DNA of 64,000 nt from Neoceratodus forsteri (Eukaryota > Chordata > Ceratodontiformes > Ceratodontidae): contig CM057449.1 in the NCBI GenBank assembly GCA_016271365.2, forward strand, positions 1,565,272,501 through 1,565,336,500, in the 5' to 3' direction. Made by a program: the position numbers and the translations under genes. The notes beneath the pieces are model-generated. The model did no database searches and was not told the origin of the DNA. It was given only the letters and a program-made list of their open reading frames with translations. Each line of letters opens with the position of its first letter. Position 1 is the first letter of the stretch. Below, in pieces: positions 44,236 to 55,488 of this stretch.

Positions 44236-47200
44236 CTATATATATATTTGGTCGTTGAGGTTATGGGTTGTCTGTTCCATATAATAAATCTGCTTAGTGA
44301 CATGCCACCAGTCTTGGATAGTTGGAAGTTTTGTGGTCAGCCACACCTTAGTTATTGCCTTCTTGGCTGCTGTAAGGAGGAGATGGAGAAGATATCTAGT
44401 GGCAGGGTTTCGGAGTCCTCTAGGGAGTAGTAGTAAAAGGAACATTTCACTCGTTAGTTGTAGCTGAGGACCAAAGAATTCTTGTGAGAGAGTTTGCAGT
44501 GCTTTTATAAAGGGTTGAAGTTTGGGGCAGGCCCACATGATGTGCATGTGGGTGGCTCTGACCTCTCTGCAACGATGCCAGCATGCAGCTGTGCTGTTAG
44601 GGTTATAGTGGCTGGTGACTATAGGAGTTCTGAAATATCTAATGAGGTTTTTCCATGCGTATTCACACCATTGATGGGAGCTGGTCACCTTGGACATGTA
44701 CTGGCATGCTTTTTGCCATTTCTCTGAGGTGACAGGGAGGTTGAGCTCCTCCTGCCACTGTAGTCTTATATTGTTTGTAAGGGGCATTTACTGAGCTTTC
44801 TGGGCCTGATAGTACATTGACAGTAGGTGTCTCTGCTCATGTGAGGTGTTAAGGCGTATGTGGAGGTTTATCAGAGGGGGAAATTGTGCAGGTGTTCGAA
44901 TTGGGGCTGGTAAGTTTTCATAATAGTGGCGTGTCTGCAAATATCTATAAAAATCCCTGCGGAGTATGTTGTATTTAGTTTGAATTTCTGTAAAGGTCCA
45001 CAGGTTCCCCTGTAACAGTACATGTGGGAGGTATCGTAGGCCTAAAATTGTTCCCATATTGAGAAACCATGGTCCATCTTGTTGGGGAGGCACTGACTCA
45101 GGTTCACTATAGGACATATGAGAGGAAGATAAGGCTTTAGGCATTGTGAGTTCCTATTAGCACTCCAGGCATTCAGACAGTGAATTACCCAGGGGTCTGT
45201 AAGATAGGGAGGGAGGGGTTCATTGCGTAGTCCATATATTTTCCCAAAATAATCCCTGTTACCAATAAGGGACCTCTTTGTTTCCACCCAGTGTGGGTTA
45301 GTCGTAGAATTCTGCCTCGCCATCAGGTGTGTAAGAACGGCCGCATTATAATAAAGGCAGAGATCGGGAAGTGATAGGCCCCCCTCAGCTTTAGGGAGAG
45401 TGAGAACCTTCATACAAACCCTAGGTCTCTGTCCCGACCATATGAATCTAGAGATGGAGTGGTTCCATGCCTGAAATGTTTTCTCACTTAAAAGAATGGG
45501 TACATTCTGAAATAGATAAAGGGCTCTGGGGAGAACAACCATTCTAACTAGCTCTATTCACCTAGAGAGACTCAATGGTAGGGTGTTCCATGAAGCCAGA
45601 TCAGTTTTAAGTTGGGAGGAAAATGGGACACGGTTATTTTTATAATAATCTGTTGGAGATCGGGAAAGTTGCATACCCAAGTATCTCAGCTCAGTCAGGG
45701 ACCAGTTGCAGGGAAATAGATCTTGTATGTTAGAGGAGGGGGAATAGTGATATGTGAGGACCTCAGTCTTAGATTGGTTAAGTTTGTATCCAGATGCCTG
45801 TCCAAATTCATCCAGGAGTTGTCTTACTGCTGGTAATGACCTTTCAGTGTCCTGGAGGTAAAGCAGCACATCATCTGCATACAGTGCAACTTGGTGTTCC
45901 GCACCTCCCAAGAAGACCCCTGCTATGTTCTGTGAATCGCGTATACTTTGTGCAAGTGGCTCAATGAATATTGCAAATAGAAGTGGTGAGAAAGGACAGC
46001 CCTGTCTAGTCCCTCGAGCCTATCGTATATATTTGGAGTGATGCCCATCTATCTTTACACAAGCCTGGGGAGCAGAATATACGGTATGTCCTGAATGACC
46101 CTAATCAGTGTCCTTGGGATCCCTATTTTATATAGAACCTGGTACAAAAATGGCCAGGCCACCCTATCAAACACTTTCTCCACGTCGAGACTCACTAGAA
46201 CTGAGGGAGAGTCAGTGCTGTTCAACTGGTGGGATAAATGGAGGGTACGTCTGATGTTATCAGTAGTGGAACGGGATCTCAAAAAACCTGTTTGGTCTCT
46301 GTCTATGGGTTGGGGGAGATATGTATCAAGACGATGGGCAAGAATATTCATAAATAATTTATAATCCGCATTGAAGACTGAAACTGGTCTGTAGGAGCTA
46401 CAGATTTTTTTTTTCCTGGTTTGGGAATTACTGAGATAGTCGCATAGGACCATGTGGGAAGGGGTGTTCCCCTCTAGGATCGTGTTGAAGAGCTGGAGAA
46501 GTTTGTTAAAAGTCTGGGGTCTAGTTACCTTATAAAATTCTACCTGTCAGGACCTGGGGACTTAAGGGTTTTAGCTCTAGCGAGGGCCGAGGTAAGTTCA
46601 GTTTCTGTCATCAGAGTGGTTAGAATTTCTCCCTGGGATTCTGTTAGTTTGGGCATGTTAATTGGGTGGAGGTAGTCATGTATCTGTTGTGAAGTGGGGG
46701 GATGCTCTGGGGTGTACAGATTGGAATAGTAGGTGGTAAAGGCCTCAGTGATGCCATGTGGTTTGGTTAAGGGGTGGCCATGCATGGGGTGATTGATAGT
46801 GGTTATAACTGCAGATTTCCTTTGTTTTCTGATCTGATAGGCTAAAAGCCTCGTCGCTCTTGGACCCACCTCATAATATCTTTGTCTTAAAAATGTTAAA
46901 GCTATCTCAGTTTGTTATAAGGCTAAGTGATGAAGTTCTGCCTTGGTTTGCTGTAGTTGGGGGAAGACAGAGGTATCCCCTTGCTTGTGTGCCATTTGCA
47001 GAAAATGCAAAGTGTCCTCTAGTTTGGCTTTCTGTGCCCATCACTGCCTATTTAATTCTGCTGTATGCTGAATTATGTGCCCTCGAAGGACTGACTTCAC
47101 TGTGTCTCAGTGTATTGCAGGGACGTTTCTTCTGGAGGGTTATTTTTCGTAATTTCTGTTATTTTATCTATGAGGTATTCTTGGAATTGTTTTGAGCGAA

Positions 47201-47945
47201 GGTAATATGAGTTGAGTTACCAGCAGGTGTTTTTGAGGTGCAAACCCATGTCCCAGAGAGTGACTAGAGGGGCATGGTCTGAGAGGGCTATATCACCCAT
47301 GTGGGCATCTTGTAGTATAGATAGGTTCTCAAGTTGGGTGTAGGTTTGGTTTGTACGTAAGTGCGGTGGACTGCAGAATAATGAGAATAATTTCGTACCT
47401 GGGGGTGTGTGGCACCAAACATCGCACCAGCCCACCTCCTGTATGAATTTTTTGAAGAATTTTTGGCTCGCCGTTTGTCTAGAGGGGCGTGGGTTGGAGA
47501 CATCCAGTCAATTGTCTGGGAGGAGATTAAAATCTCCTGCCAGTAGCAGAGTCCCTACGGTCATCTGCACGATTCTGTCTAGGAGTGTTTTAAGCTGAGG
47601 GACAGGGAGGCCTGGGGGAAGTAAACGTTCGCCAGGGTAACTTGTCTAGTACCAATTGTACCTTGCACCAGGATCAGCCCAACTCAGGCGAGGGGAGAAG
47701 GGAGTGTGAGGTGGTATTATAATTGCCACTCCTCTATGTCTACCGCTACTGCTAGAGGAGTAAAAGACCTCACCTTGATTCAGCCAAGCTAGTTTAGCAT
47801 GCTCTACGGAGATTATACGAGTTTCTTGTAAGTAAATCAGATCCGATTTACTTTTCTTCAGGTGCACTAAAACTCTGTATCTTTTAATTGGAGAGGTCAG
47901 GCCATTTATATTTTGGGAGAGAAGTTTAAGGTGTGGAGAAGTCAT
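44236..47945 (-). pseudogene. L1/Tx1-like ORF2: endonuclease and reverse transcriptase (broken)
   Basis: The N-terminus (47945-47646) reads LKLLSQNINGLTSPIKRYR and IYLQETRI, the first endonuclease motifs with catalytic Asn and Glu. The endonuclease C-terminus (47435-47217) has ALSDHAPL, the catalytic Asp-His. RT parts follow in several frames: LKSPGPDR (46540), YRPVSVFNADYKLFMNILA and SLDVEKVFDRVAWPFL (46453-46055), then [11 protein letters not shown] (45911-45558). The C-terminal region reads ISRFIWSGQRPR and LPKAEGGLSLPDL (45542-45042), and WHRCREVRATHMHIMWACP near 44560. The conserved KAFDxV of motif A is KVFDRV. About six frame changes make it inactive. Confidence 0.88.
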
Positions 47946-50045
47946 AGTCTTAACCGGGGTATACCGCTACTAGGGGGACTCCCCCTCCCACCCCCCAGTA
48001 GGGTCGGTTACTCATTAACTCTTTCACACATAGTTTTCCAGTTCATTTGCCAGATCGACTGTCGACTCATATGTTAAAAGAATAAAACAACAGACATAAG
48101 TAAAAACCCGTTAAAACATGTATTTTAAATATCCAGGTAACCAGTAACATGGTCCACTGTGGGGCCAACTGGGCACCACCAGCAGAGGTACTGTAACTGG
48201 TGCTTCCAAAAAACAGGGTCATTGCTGGACCCTGAGGTAAGGATAAAACTTTAATGGGAGGTAACTTCCCAAGTGCGGGGGACCTCTTGACACATATAGT
48301 GTCCAATTAGGAATAGTGGGAGAAGAAGTAAAATATGGGACGTCAGGCTGAGAAGCCGAGATGCTCAGTGCGGGGGGCTGTAGTGTGAAGGGATTGATTC
48401 AGCTGTGAAATGCTGATTAGGGCTCCAACAGAGTGTAGGTGGGAAGGAAGGGAGGGACAGGACGCCCCTCTCCCCACGAAGAACCGCAGGGATGGAGGGC
48501 AGGTGGAAGATGGCCCATCCCGCACCAATCTCAGGTAGTCTAGCAGTGCCATTGTCCCCTTAATACTATCCAGCAGCACAGTGGGATGCAGGTCGGCAGC
48601 CCTCTGGTCAGCAGTGGCACAAGGGGAAAGAGGGGAGGGGGGGAGAGGAAGGGAGCAAGGGCTCGGACTCAGTACAGTGTAGTGCAAGTCTCCAACCTAC
48701 CTCCCCCTCGACCCCCCCAAATCCAGTGTCCAGGTCTCTGTAGTTCTATCTAAGTGCATGTCTGACAGTTATATGTGGATCCCCTTCCAGCGTTGTCGTT
48801 ATTCAGGCCAGGAATCACCTATGCCCACTGGTGGGTGCAGGTATATTTCAAGGAAATATCACTCGGGGAAGGCCCAAACAAACTGTCCTGTTATTTAGTC
48901 TGTAAATTAAATCACCCCCCCACCCATCCATCCACCAGCAAACAGCAGCTTTTGCCCCAGCCAGGGCACCGTTTGAGCGAATGCCAACCACTAGGGTTTT
49001 GCTTGAGGTACAGTGCTCTGCCTCTCGGCAGCCAGGGAAGGCCATGGATGTTCACCTTGTGTTAGTAACCTTCGCAGTCCCAGCTCCAGGCCCTGGGACA
49101 GGGCCTGGCCCCAAGTCCCTGTGCTACCAGAGAGGAGAGGTGATGGGTAGTATCCGAGGCAATTCAACCCTAACCATCTCCCTCAGAGTGGGTCTCCTGA
49201 GTGGGGTTTGAGAGCAAGTGTGAGACGGTCGAGGTGGCAATGCAGCTTTCCCACCCACCCTCTCCGGAAGCAAGGTATTACTGAGTAACCCCCTCCTCCC
49301 GGCCCCATGTATCCTCGTAAAAGGTGCTTCGCTGCCTATATTATAGGTCCCCCAGAGACAGGAGAGTGATTACGTGCAGACATGTCAAGGGAAGCTCTTG
49401 CTCAAAACTCAGGGGGTTCAGATTTCCTCCTGATGGTTCGGTCCTCCACATATCGGCCAAATCTTGGCGATTCCCCGGAGCCATGATCCCATCTGGAGTA
49501 GCGGTCTTGACAAATTCCCTGAGGGACAGGGCCTCTCAGTGTTTATTTGAGGGGTTCGATAGGCGCTAGGATGAAATCGGGGGAGGAGGAGACCAAAATG
49601 CCAAGTCATGTCTTGACAGGCGCCATATCATAAGGCATAATCGCTGTAATGGCTCAGCACCCCCTCTCATGGAAATCAAGCCAGCAAGAAAAGTAAACGG
49701 GGAGAAATGGAGGCAAGGGTCCCAGGCGCACAATCAGTCCATGGGGAGCTATCGCCAATGGAGGATCAAGGTTAGAGGGACCGAAGGAGAAGCCCCCCCT
49801 TCATCCCAGCACAAAGGCCGCCACTGTGAGGGCGGAGGGAACTACAAAGAGGGAGCACTGGTAAAGTGGGGGAGGCCCAAGCTGCCCGTTTCCAGGTCAC
49901 ACGAGCTAGGACATTTATTTCTTTAAAATTCAGTACATCTACAGTCTATACTGGTGGCAGGTTCAAATCTTCTATGCCAGAAGTAAGTCAGTTTAGTCTA
50001 CTGACTAGGCTACAAATGCCTTGCAGATGGTAATACTTGCAGTTC
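47946..50045. other. Unassigned 2.1 kb between L1 ORF1 and ORF2
   Basis: This is far longer than a normal L1 inter-ORF spacer. It contains no readable LINE protein. It includes GC-rich stretches (48300-48760) and a tRNA-like fragment near 49935-50000 (CAGGTTCAAATCTT, TAGTCTACTGACTAGG) too weak to call. It may hold an undetected insertion or 5' UTR-like material. Confidence 0.4.
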
Positions 50046-50840
50046 TCATCCTGGGGACTTTGTACAGTGCAGTTGTTCAGACGGAGGGGACGTCTGGCGG
50101 GCCTTCAGGGTGCTGCCTATATTCTGTATTGCTTTCACTCCTTGTTGGTGCCTCGCATCACGCTTGCCGCTGTTCCACATCTTCTGAGAGAGCCTGGAGG
50201 CAATTGAGGAGCTGGGTGAGCCGCGGTTGTCATTCAGTGGGGGGACGTCTATCTTCCTGGCCTTGAGTTCCTCCTTGGCAGCTGCAACTGTGTCAAAAGT
50301 AAGGTTACCCTCCTTAAAGAAGATCATCATCCTTGCCGGGTAGGGGGTCCTGAGTCGTATGCCTGCCGCCTTGAGTATTCGCATAATAAGAATGTTTGCC
50401 TTCCGCCTTGTCATTACTTTGGGCGCATAATCGTTCTCAAAGTATAACCTCTGCTTTTGAAATAGCACTGCTCCCTTCCTCCATGCTGCTTGTAGGATGC
50501 TCTCTTTTTCTTGGAAGCGCAGGAATTTGACTAATATTGCTTGTGGGCGAGCCCCAGGAGCTGGTTTTGGGCCTAGTGTGTGGTGAGTCCGCTCAGATTC
50601 CAGTGAAAGATGAGCTGGTAGGTCAAGGATCTCTTGGAGGTTGTTTTGGAGGAACTGGAGGATATCCTGGCCCTCTGCCCCTTCAGGAAAGCCTGCAATG
50701 CATATGTTATTACGGTGGTTTCTGCTCTCAGCGTCCTCTGCCTGCTCTTGCAGCTGCTTGATGTTCTGGTGTAGCTGCACTATAACCCTTTCGGCGCAGT
50801 CTACTCTGCCATCAGTGTCCGTGGTCTGAGACTCCAAAAA
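50046..50840 (-). pseudogene. L1-like ORF1, N-terminus missing
   Basis: ORF1 encodes the trimeric RNA chaperone of L1. The visible part has a coiled-coil-like end (VIVQLHQNIKQLQEQAEDAE), then the RNA-binding domain with RNNICIAGFPEGAEGQDILQ, the RPQAILVKFLRFQEKESIL strand, and LTFDTVAAAKEEL near the C-terminus. The expected N-terminal coiled coil is absent. The open frame continues past 50840 only because it runs antisense into the CR1 copy, so the residues before about ESQTTDTDG are not L1. Confidence 0.84.
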
Positions 50841-52660
50841 GCTGGCCTTCAGGGAATATAAGGGAACACATCGGGATGAAGATAGGGAGGCATACCAAAC
50901 TGCCCTGAGGGAAGCAAGGAAGGCAGTAAGGCAGGCAAAGTCCCAAACTGAGGAAACACTAGCACAAACAATGAAAGAAGGTGACAAGACTTTCTATAGA
51001 TACATTAGTGAAAGGAGAAAGTCCAGAGGGGGTATTGCTAAGCTCAAAGGAGAAAAGGGGGCGTGTGAGGAGGAGGACCCTGTAAAAGCATCTATCCTAA
51101 ATAGATACTTTCGCTCAGTATTTACTGAAGAGAAGGTAGGGCAGGGCCCGCAGCTCAGCACCATGGACACGGGGGGAGGGAGGGAGGTGAGCAGTACTCC
51201 CTTCACAAAAGAAAGGGTCCTACAAGAGCTCGCTAAGCTCAGGGTGGACAAGGCAATGGGACCTGATGGCATATATCCCAGGGTACTAAAGGAGCTAAGG
51301 GTGGAACTAGCAGAGCCATTAGCAGAACTGTTTAGTGAGTCTCTGAGCACAGGAGAGGTCCCAGAAGACTGGAGAAGGGCTCATGTGATCCCGCTCCACA
51401 AGAGTGGTAGCAGGGAGGAGGCAGGGAACTACAGACCAGTCAGTATTACCTCAGTAGTAGGCAAGGTTATGGAGGCATTCCTTACGGAAAGGATAATGCA
51501 ACACCTGGAATCCATAGGGGCACAGGATCCAAGACAGCATGGGTTTACAAAAGGAAGGTCCTGTCAAACTAATCTCATAGATTTCTTTGACTGAGTAACC
51601 AGAGTGGTGGACCAAGGGGGAGCAGTTGATGTCGCCTGCCTTGACTTCAGCAAAGCTTTCAACATTGTTCCACATAGAAGATTGATAAACAAGCTGGGAA
51701 GGCTCGGAGTGGGTCAGAAGTTGATCAACTGGGTGGCAAACTGGTTGAGAGGCAGAAAACAGAGAGTGGTGGTAAACAGTATGCAGTCAGAAGAGATGCA
51801 GGTCACAAGTGGGGTACCTCAGGGATCAGTCCTGGGGCCAGTCCTCTTCAATATCTTTGTCAGTGACATTGCAGATGAACTAGAGGGTAAGGCTTGTCTG
51901 TTTGCAGATGACACCAAGATCTGCAACAGAGTAGATGATCCAGATGAGGTGGGCAGAATGAGAAGAGATCTGGATAAACTAGCAAAATGGTCAGAAGAGT
52001 GGCAACTGGGATTTAATGCAAAGAAGTTCAAGATCATGCACATAGGGAAGAGAAACCTTGAAGCCACCTATAGACTGGAAAGGGGAGTTGCTGGTAGTCA
52101 CAAAGGAAGAAAGAGACTTGGGCATCATTTTGTTTATTTATTTAGTTTTTGTTGACCGGGCACTGATGACCCGAAATCATCCAAGCAGACCTCTAAAGCA
52201 ATAGGTAAGGCTAGGGGGACGTTAGGGTGTATTAGTAGGGGTATCACAAGTCGGAAGAGGGAGGTAATAATCCCCTCTTTACAAGACACTGGTTAGGCCC
52301 CATCGTAGTACTGGAGGACACACCTTCACAAGGACATTAACCAAATTGAGGCAGTCCAGAGAAGGGCAACCAAAATGGTGCAGGGACTGCATCAGAAGAC
52401 ATACGAGAACAGATTAACGGAGCTCAATATGTATACCCTAGAGCAAAGGAGGGAGAGAGGTGATATGATTGAAACATTCAAACACCTTAAGGGCATTAAC
52501 AAGGTGAAAGAGTCTAACATATTTCATTATAAGAAAAATAGCAGGACAAGAGGACACAGCATGAGATTAGAGGGAGACCAATTAAGGGGTAATGCGAGGA
52601 AGTCCTTTTTCACACATAAAGGGTAGTGGATGCATGGAACGGCCTACCTCAGGAAGTGGT
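50841..52660 (+). pseudogene. CR1 ORF2 reverse transcriptase (5'-truncated)
   Basis: Frame 1 (to 51594) has DKAMGPDGIYPRVLKEL, an NYRPVSITSVVGKVME motif and RQHGFTKGRSCQTNL, and ends at a TGA. The next frame segment (51604-52155) has ACLDFSKAFNIVPHRRL, TSGVPQGSVLGPVLF and the catalytic CLFADDTKI. After the tail insertion come GCISRGITSRKREVII-like and RPHRSTGG-like eroded blocks, then MYTLEQRRERGDMIETF (52375-52626). The whole C-terminus is recognisable up to a WNGLPQEVV-like section near 52640. Single lesions, a stop at 51592 and the insertion at 52129, are the main defects, so this is a relatively young copy. Confidence 0.9.
52129..52178 (-). mobile_element. Tiny L2/SINE tail insertion in CR1
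   Basis: TTTATTTATTTAGTTTTTGT followed by TGACCGGGCACTGATGACCC interrupts the CR1 frame between LGHH and the SKQTSKAIGKAR-like block. The words match the 3' end of the LINE at 54056 and the SINE tails. It reads as an extremely 5'-truncated retroposition. Confidence 0.66.
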
Positions 52661-53325
52661 GGCTATGAATACAGTGCAGGGCTTCAAACAGGTGTGGGAT
52701 AGGCATAAGGGAGCAATACAGATGGGTATGACTAGATAGGCCACTGACAGTAAAGGACGATGGCACATTTATAAGGTAGAAAAAGAAATGGGGCAGACTG
52801 GATGGGCCTTGCAGTCCTTATCTGCCGTCAACTTCTATGTTTCTATGGATAACTGCCAAAGTAGTTGATGCAAAATGGTACAGTATAACATTATAACAGT
52901 AGTGAGCAGCTGGGTAAGCATACTGTAAATGACAAGTCCTCCACCTTAACTTAGCCAGAAGGCTTGTTCAGTCTGGTCAGCTTAAAACCAATTATATTGA
53001 GGTCTCTGAGTATTTTTGGCTAGAGTCAGGTTTCTGAGAGTGCTCATGTACCTAGTTTTCCCATGCGCGTAGGAGATGTGTCATGGGTAAAAGACTTTTT
53101 TAATCCATGCCCACAATATGAAATTCTTTAAGTATTTCTGCTTTAAGTGAATGTTGGTTGTTGCTGTCGGGCCTGGGTTGCTTCCTATATCTTCAGCCAG
53201 AAGGATCATCGTCAGCCAGAGAAACGTGACCATAAAGCTCGGGGGTTATAAATTCCATTCTGCATGTGAGGGAGGGTAGCTTGTGAATTTCCTGGCAACA
53301 TTTTCATAGATACATACATACGGTA

Positions 53326-54055
53326 CAGTCATAGATACATAGACAGTGGCATCAGAAAAAGGACTACCAGCACATCCAGTCTGCCCACTCTACCTAACTA
53401 CCCAATAATTAGTGGCCTACCAGCCCATCCAGTCTTCTGCCCACCCTGCCTAACTACCCTGTTTACTGCCCGATAATTAGTGGCCTACCAGCCCATCCAG
53501 TCTGCCCACCTACCTATCTAATTACCTAATGATTAGTGGCCTACTAGCCCATCCAGTCTGCCCACCTACCTAACTAACTACCCTGTTACTACCCAATAAT
53601 TAGTGGCCTACTAGCCCATCCAGTCTGCCCACCCTGCCTAACTACCCTGTTTACTACCCAATAATTAGTGGCTTACCGGCCCATCCAGTCTGCCTACTCT
53701 GCCTAATTACCCTGTTTACTACCCAATAATTAGTGGCTTACTGGCCCATCCAGTCTGCCCACCTACCTAACTACCCTGTCACTACCCAATAATTAGTGGC
53801 CTACTAGCCCATCCAGTCTGCCCACCTTCCTAACTAACTACCCTGTTACTACCCAATAATTAGTGGCCTACTAGCCCATCCAATCTGCCCACCTACCTAA
53901 CTAACTACCCTGTGTGCTACCCAATAATTAGTGGCTTACCGGCCCATCTGGTCTGCCCACCTACCTAACTACCCTGTTACTACCCAATAATTAGTGGCCT
54001 ACCAGCCCATCCAGTCTGTCTACCCTACCTAACTACCCTGTTTACTACCCAATAA
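53326..54055. repeat. Minisatellite of ~63-bp units seeded from a CR1 3' end
   Basis: About eleven units of CCCAATAATTAGTGGCCTAC followed by CAGCCCATCCAGTCTGCCC and ACCTACCTAACTACCCTG, with variable length. The first unit is preceded by CATAGATACATAGACAGTGG, a CR1 3' terminus in minus orientation, and the GCCCATCCAGTCTGCCC word is itself part of that terminus. The array stops at 54055 where an L2-like LINE intervenes and resumes for about one unit at 55232. Confidence 0.9.
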
Positions 54056-55231
54056 TTTATTTATTTTGTTTTTGTTGACTGGGTAGGCACTCTAGACAGA
54101 ATAGCTGCCTATTTTCAGGTATGACCCAGGAGATTACAACAGAGGGCAGGTGCATAACAGTAAATACAAGGGAAGTCAGATGGACAAGAATCATTGCAAC
54201 ACAGGCTAGAGATCAGGCACAGTACAGATGTACAAAACGTCAGCAATGACAGTACTTTTGCAGGAAACAATATACAAGTAGCAGATACAAGATAATAAGC
54301 TCAATTAATTAATAGTCTTAAGTCAACCTTAGAGGGTCAGTGCCTAGGGAAGGGGGAAATGAGATATCCCAGGTAGACTTAAGAGTAGTAGGGGTAGGAG
54401 CCATAGGCAGCTAGGAGAGATCAGCCAAGGAGTGGGTGAGCACACTACAGGAGCAAGGTTCTGAGCTTAGAAGCGCTCTGTGTAGGTCCTGCTTGAAGCT
54501 GCGTGGAGAAGGGGAGTTTCTAATATCCGGTGGAAGGGAATTCCATAGTTTAGGGGCATTTTCCCCCACTTTGGTTTTCCATCTTGGTAGGACAAGAAGG
54601 GATTTGTCAGCTGATTTCAGGAGGTAGGCAGAGGTGGCAGGTTTGAGCAGTAAAGTCAATTTGTCGGATATCTGGGATGAGATTAAATTCTTAATAAAAC
54701 AGTAGGAAGTAGACTGATGGAAAGCTGAGGGTGTAAACCATCCAAGGCTAGAGTATAGTGTGCATTGGTGAGTAAGCTTAGGTAGTGCCAGGGCGAAACG
54801 GCTGATATTGTTGTAGCAGACATCCCACTTTCGGCGGAACGCTCCAGTAGTTGTTGGACAGACTGTTAACCCATATGCCAGTTTATGTCTCTGGATCTCT
54901 TGTGCAATGGCCAGCCTCGCTGTGGATGTAAGGCTATGCCTAACCTTATATGCTGGCCCCAGTTGAAAATTTATGGATTTGATGACCGTAGTTAGGTGCA
55001 GGTCAAAGTCCAGGGCAGGATCAAGGGTGACCCCAAGGTGTTTAAATGAGGTAACTATGTTAAGGGAGGAACCATCTAGCACTCTGATACATAAGGGTTG
55101 AGTGCAGGATCGAATTTTGGAACCCGAGCCAAAGAGCATTGTCACTGTTTTAGTTTTATTGAAGACAAGCTCGTTCTGCAGTAGCCAGTGCTGAAAGATA
55201 TTGAAGTTATAATTAAGATTCTGGTTGATCT
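54056..55231 (-). mobile_element. L2-like LINE, 5'-truncated, inserted in the minisatellite
   Basis: On the minus strand it carries the C-terminal end of ORF2 (55231-54411) followed by a ~350-bp 3' UTR ending in AAAACAAAATAAATAAAT. The UTR end contains CAGCTATTCTGTCTAGAGTG and CCTACCCAGTCAAC. This tail matches the 3' ends of the SINEs at 18691, 31545 and 32823, making it the likely partner LINE. Minisatellite units lie on both sides. Confidence 0.87.
54411..55231 (-). pseudogene. L2-like ORF2 C-terminal region, open
   Basis: The upstream portion reads WLLQNELVFNKTKTVTMLFG. It is followed by FKHLGVTLDPALDFDLHL, the post-RT block typical of L2/Rex1-type proteins, then CYNNISRFALALPK and the conserved WKTKVGENAPKLWNSLPPD with a SFKQDL motif before the stop at 54411. 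The frame (55145-54411) is uninterrupted over 244 codons, so the insertion is fairly young. The catalytic RT core is missing through 5' truncation. Confidence 0.88.
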
Positions 55232-55305
55232 ATTTAGTGGCGTACCAGCCCATCCAGTCTGTCCACCCTACCTAACTACCCTGTTTACTACCCAGTAATT
55301 AGGGT
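55232..55305. repeat. Minisatellite remainder, right of the L2-like insertion
   Basis: About one unit (TTAGTGGCGTACCAGCCCAT, CCACCCTACCTAACTACCC, CCCAGTAATTAGG) continues the array left of the LINE. Confidence 0.88.
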
Positions 55306-55488
55306 TCATTGCAGATATTTATCTGTGTGGGATGCTGATCTACTGGGTATCAAAAAGTAAGGGTCAGATGAAGAAAGATGATGGGTTGTTCAGCCCAGCC
55401 CAGTTTCGTAAGACAGCAGTTTAAAACTGTTTTAACAAAGAGCAGCTTGTCCCAAGGGATAAGAAAAGGTGAGTCAAAACTGAAAACT

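Larger units (their letters stand above)
44209..50840 (-). mobile_element. L1/Tx1-clade LINE, broken
   Basis: On the minus strand, ORF1 (50840-50046) and ORF2 (47945-44236) are recognisable, separated by about 2.1 kb. Downstream of the ORF2 stop there is only an eight-base spacer before a (GT)n run, so the copy has practically no 3' UTR and no poly(A). The 5' end is cut at about 50840, where a plus-strand CR1 copy starts. The protein motifs (L1-type endonuclease start, YADDVLLYL, an ORF1 RNA-binding domain) support the L1 superfamily. Confidence 0.85.
50841..52855 (+). mobile_element. CR1-clade LINE, 5'-truncated copy
   Basis: It starts abruptly within ORF2 (AFREYKGTHRDEDREAY) and runs through RT to a 3' end at 52855 (CTTCTATGTTTCTATG). 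It belongs to the same terminus subfamily as the copy at 34805. It lies tail-outward from the truncated L1 on its left. A ~50-bp foreign tail piece sits at 52129-52178. Confidence 0.88.

Noticed and set aside
49935..50000. tRNA-like SINE head inside the L1 spacer
   Set aside because: Only fragments of box-like words. Because a B box is nearly palindromic the orientation is ambiguous, and there is no tail or target duplication.
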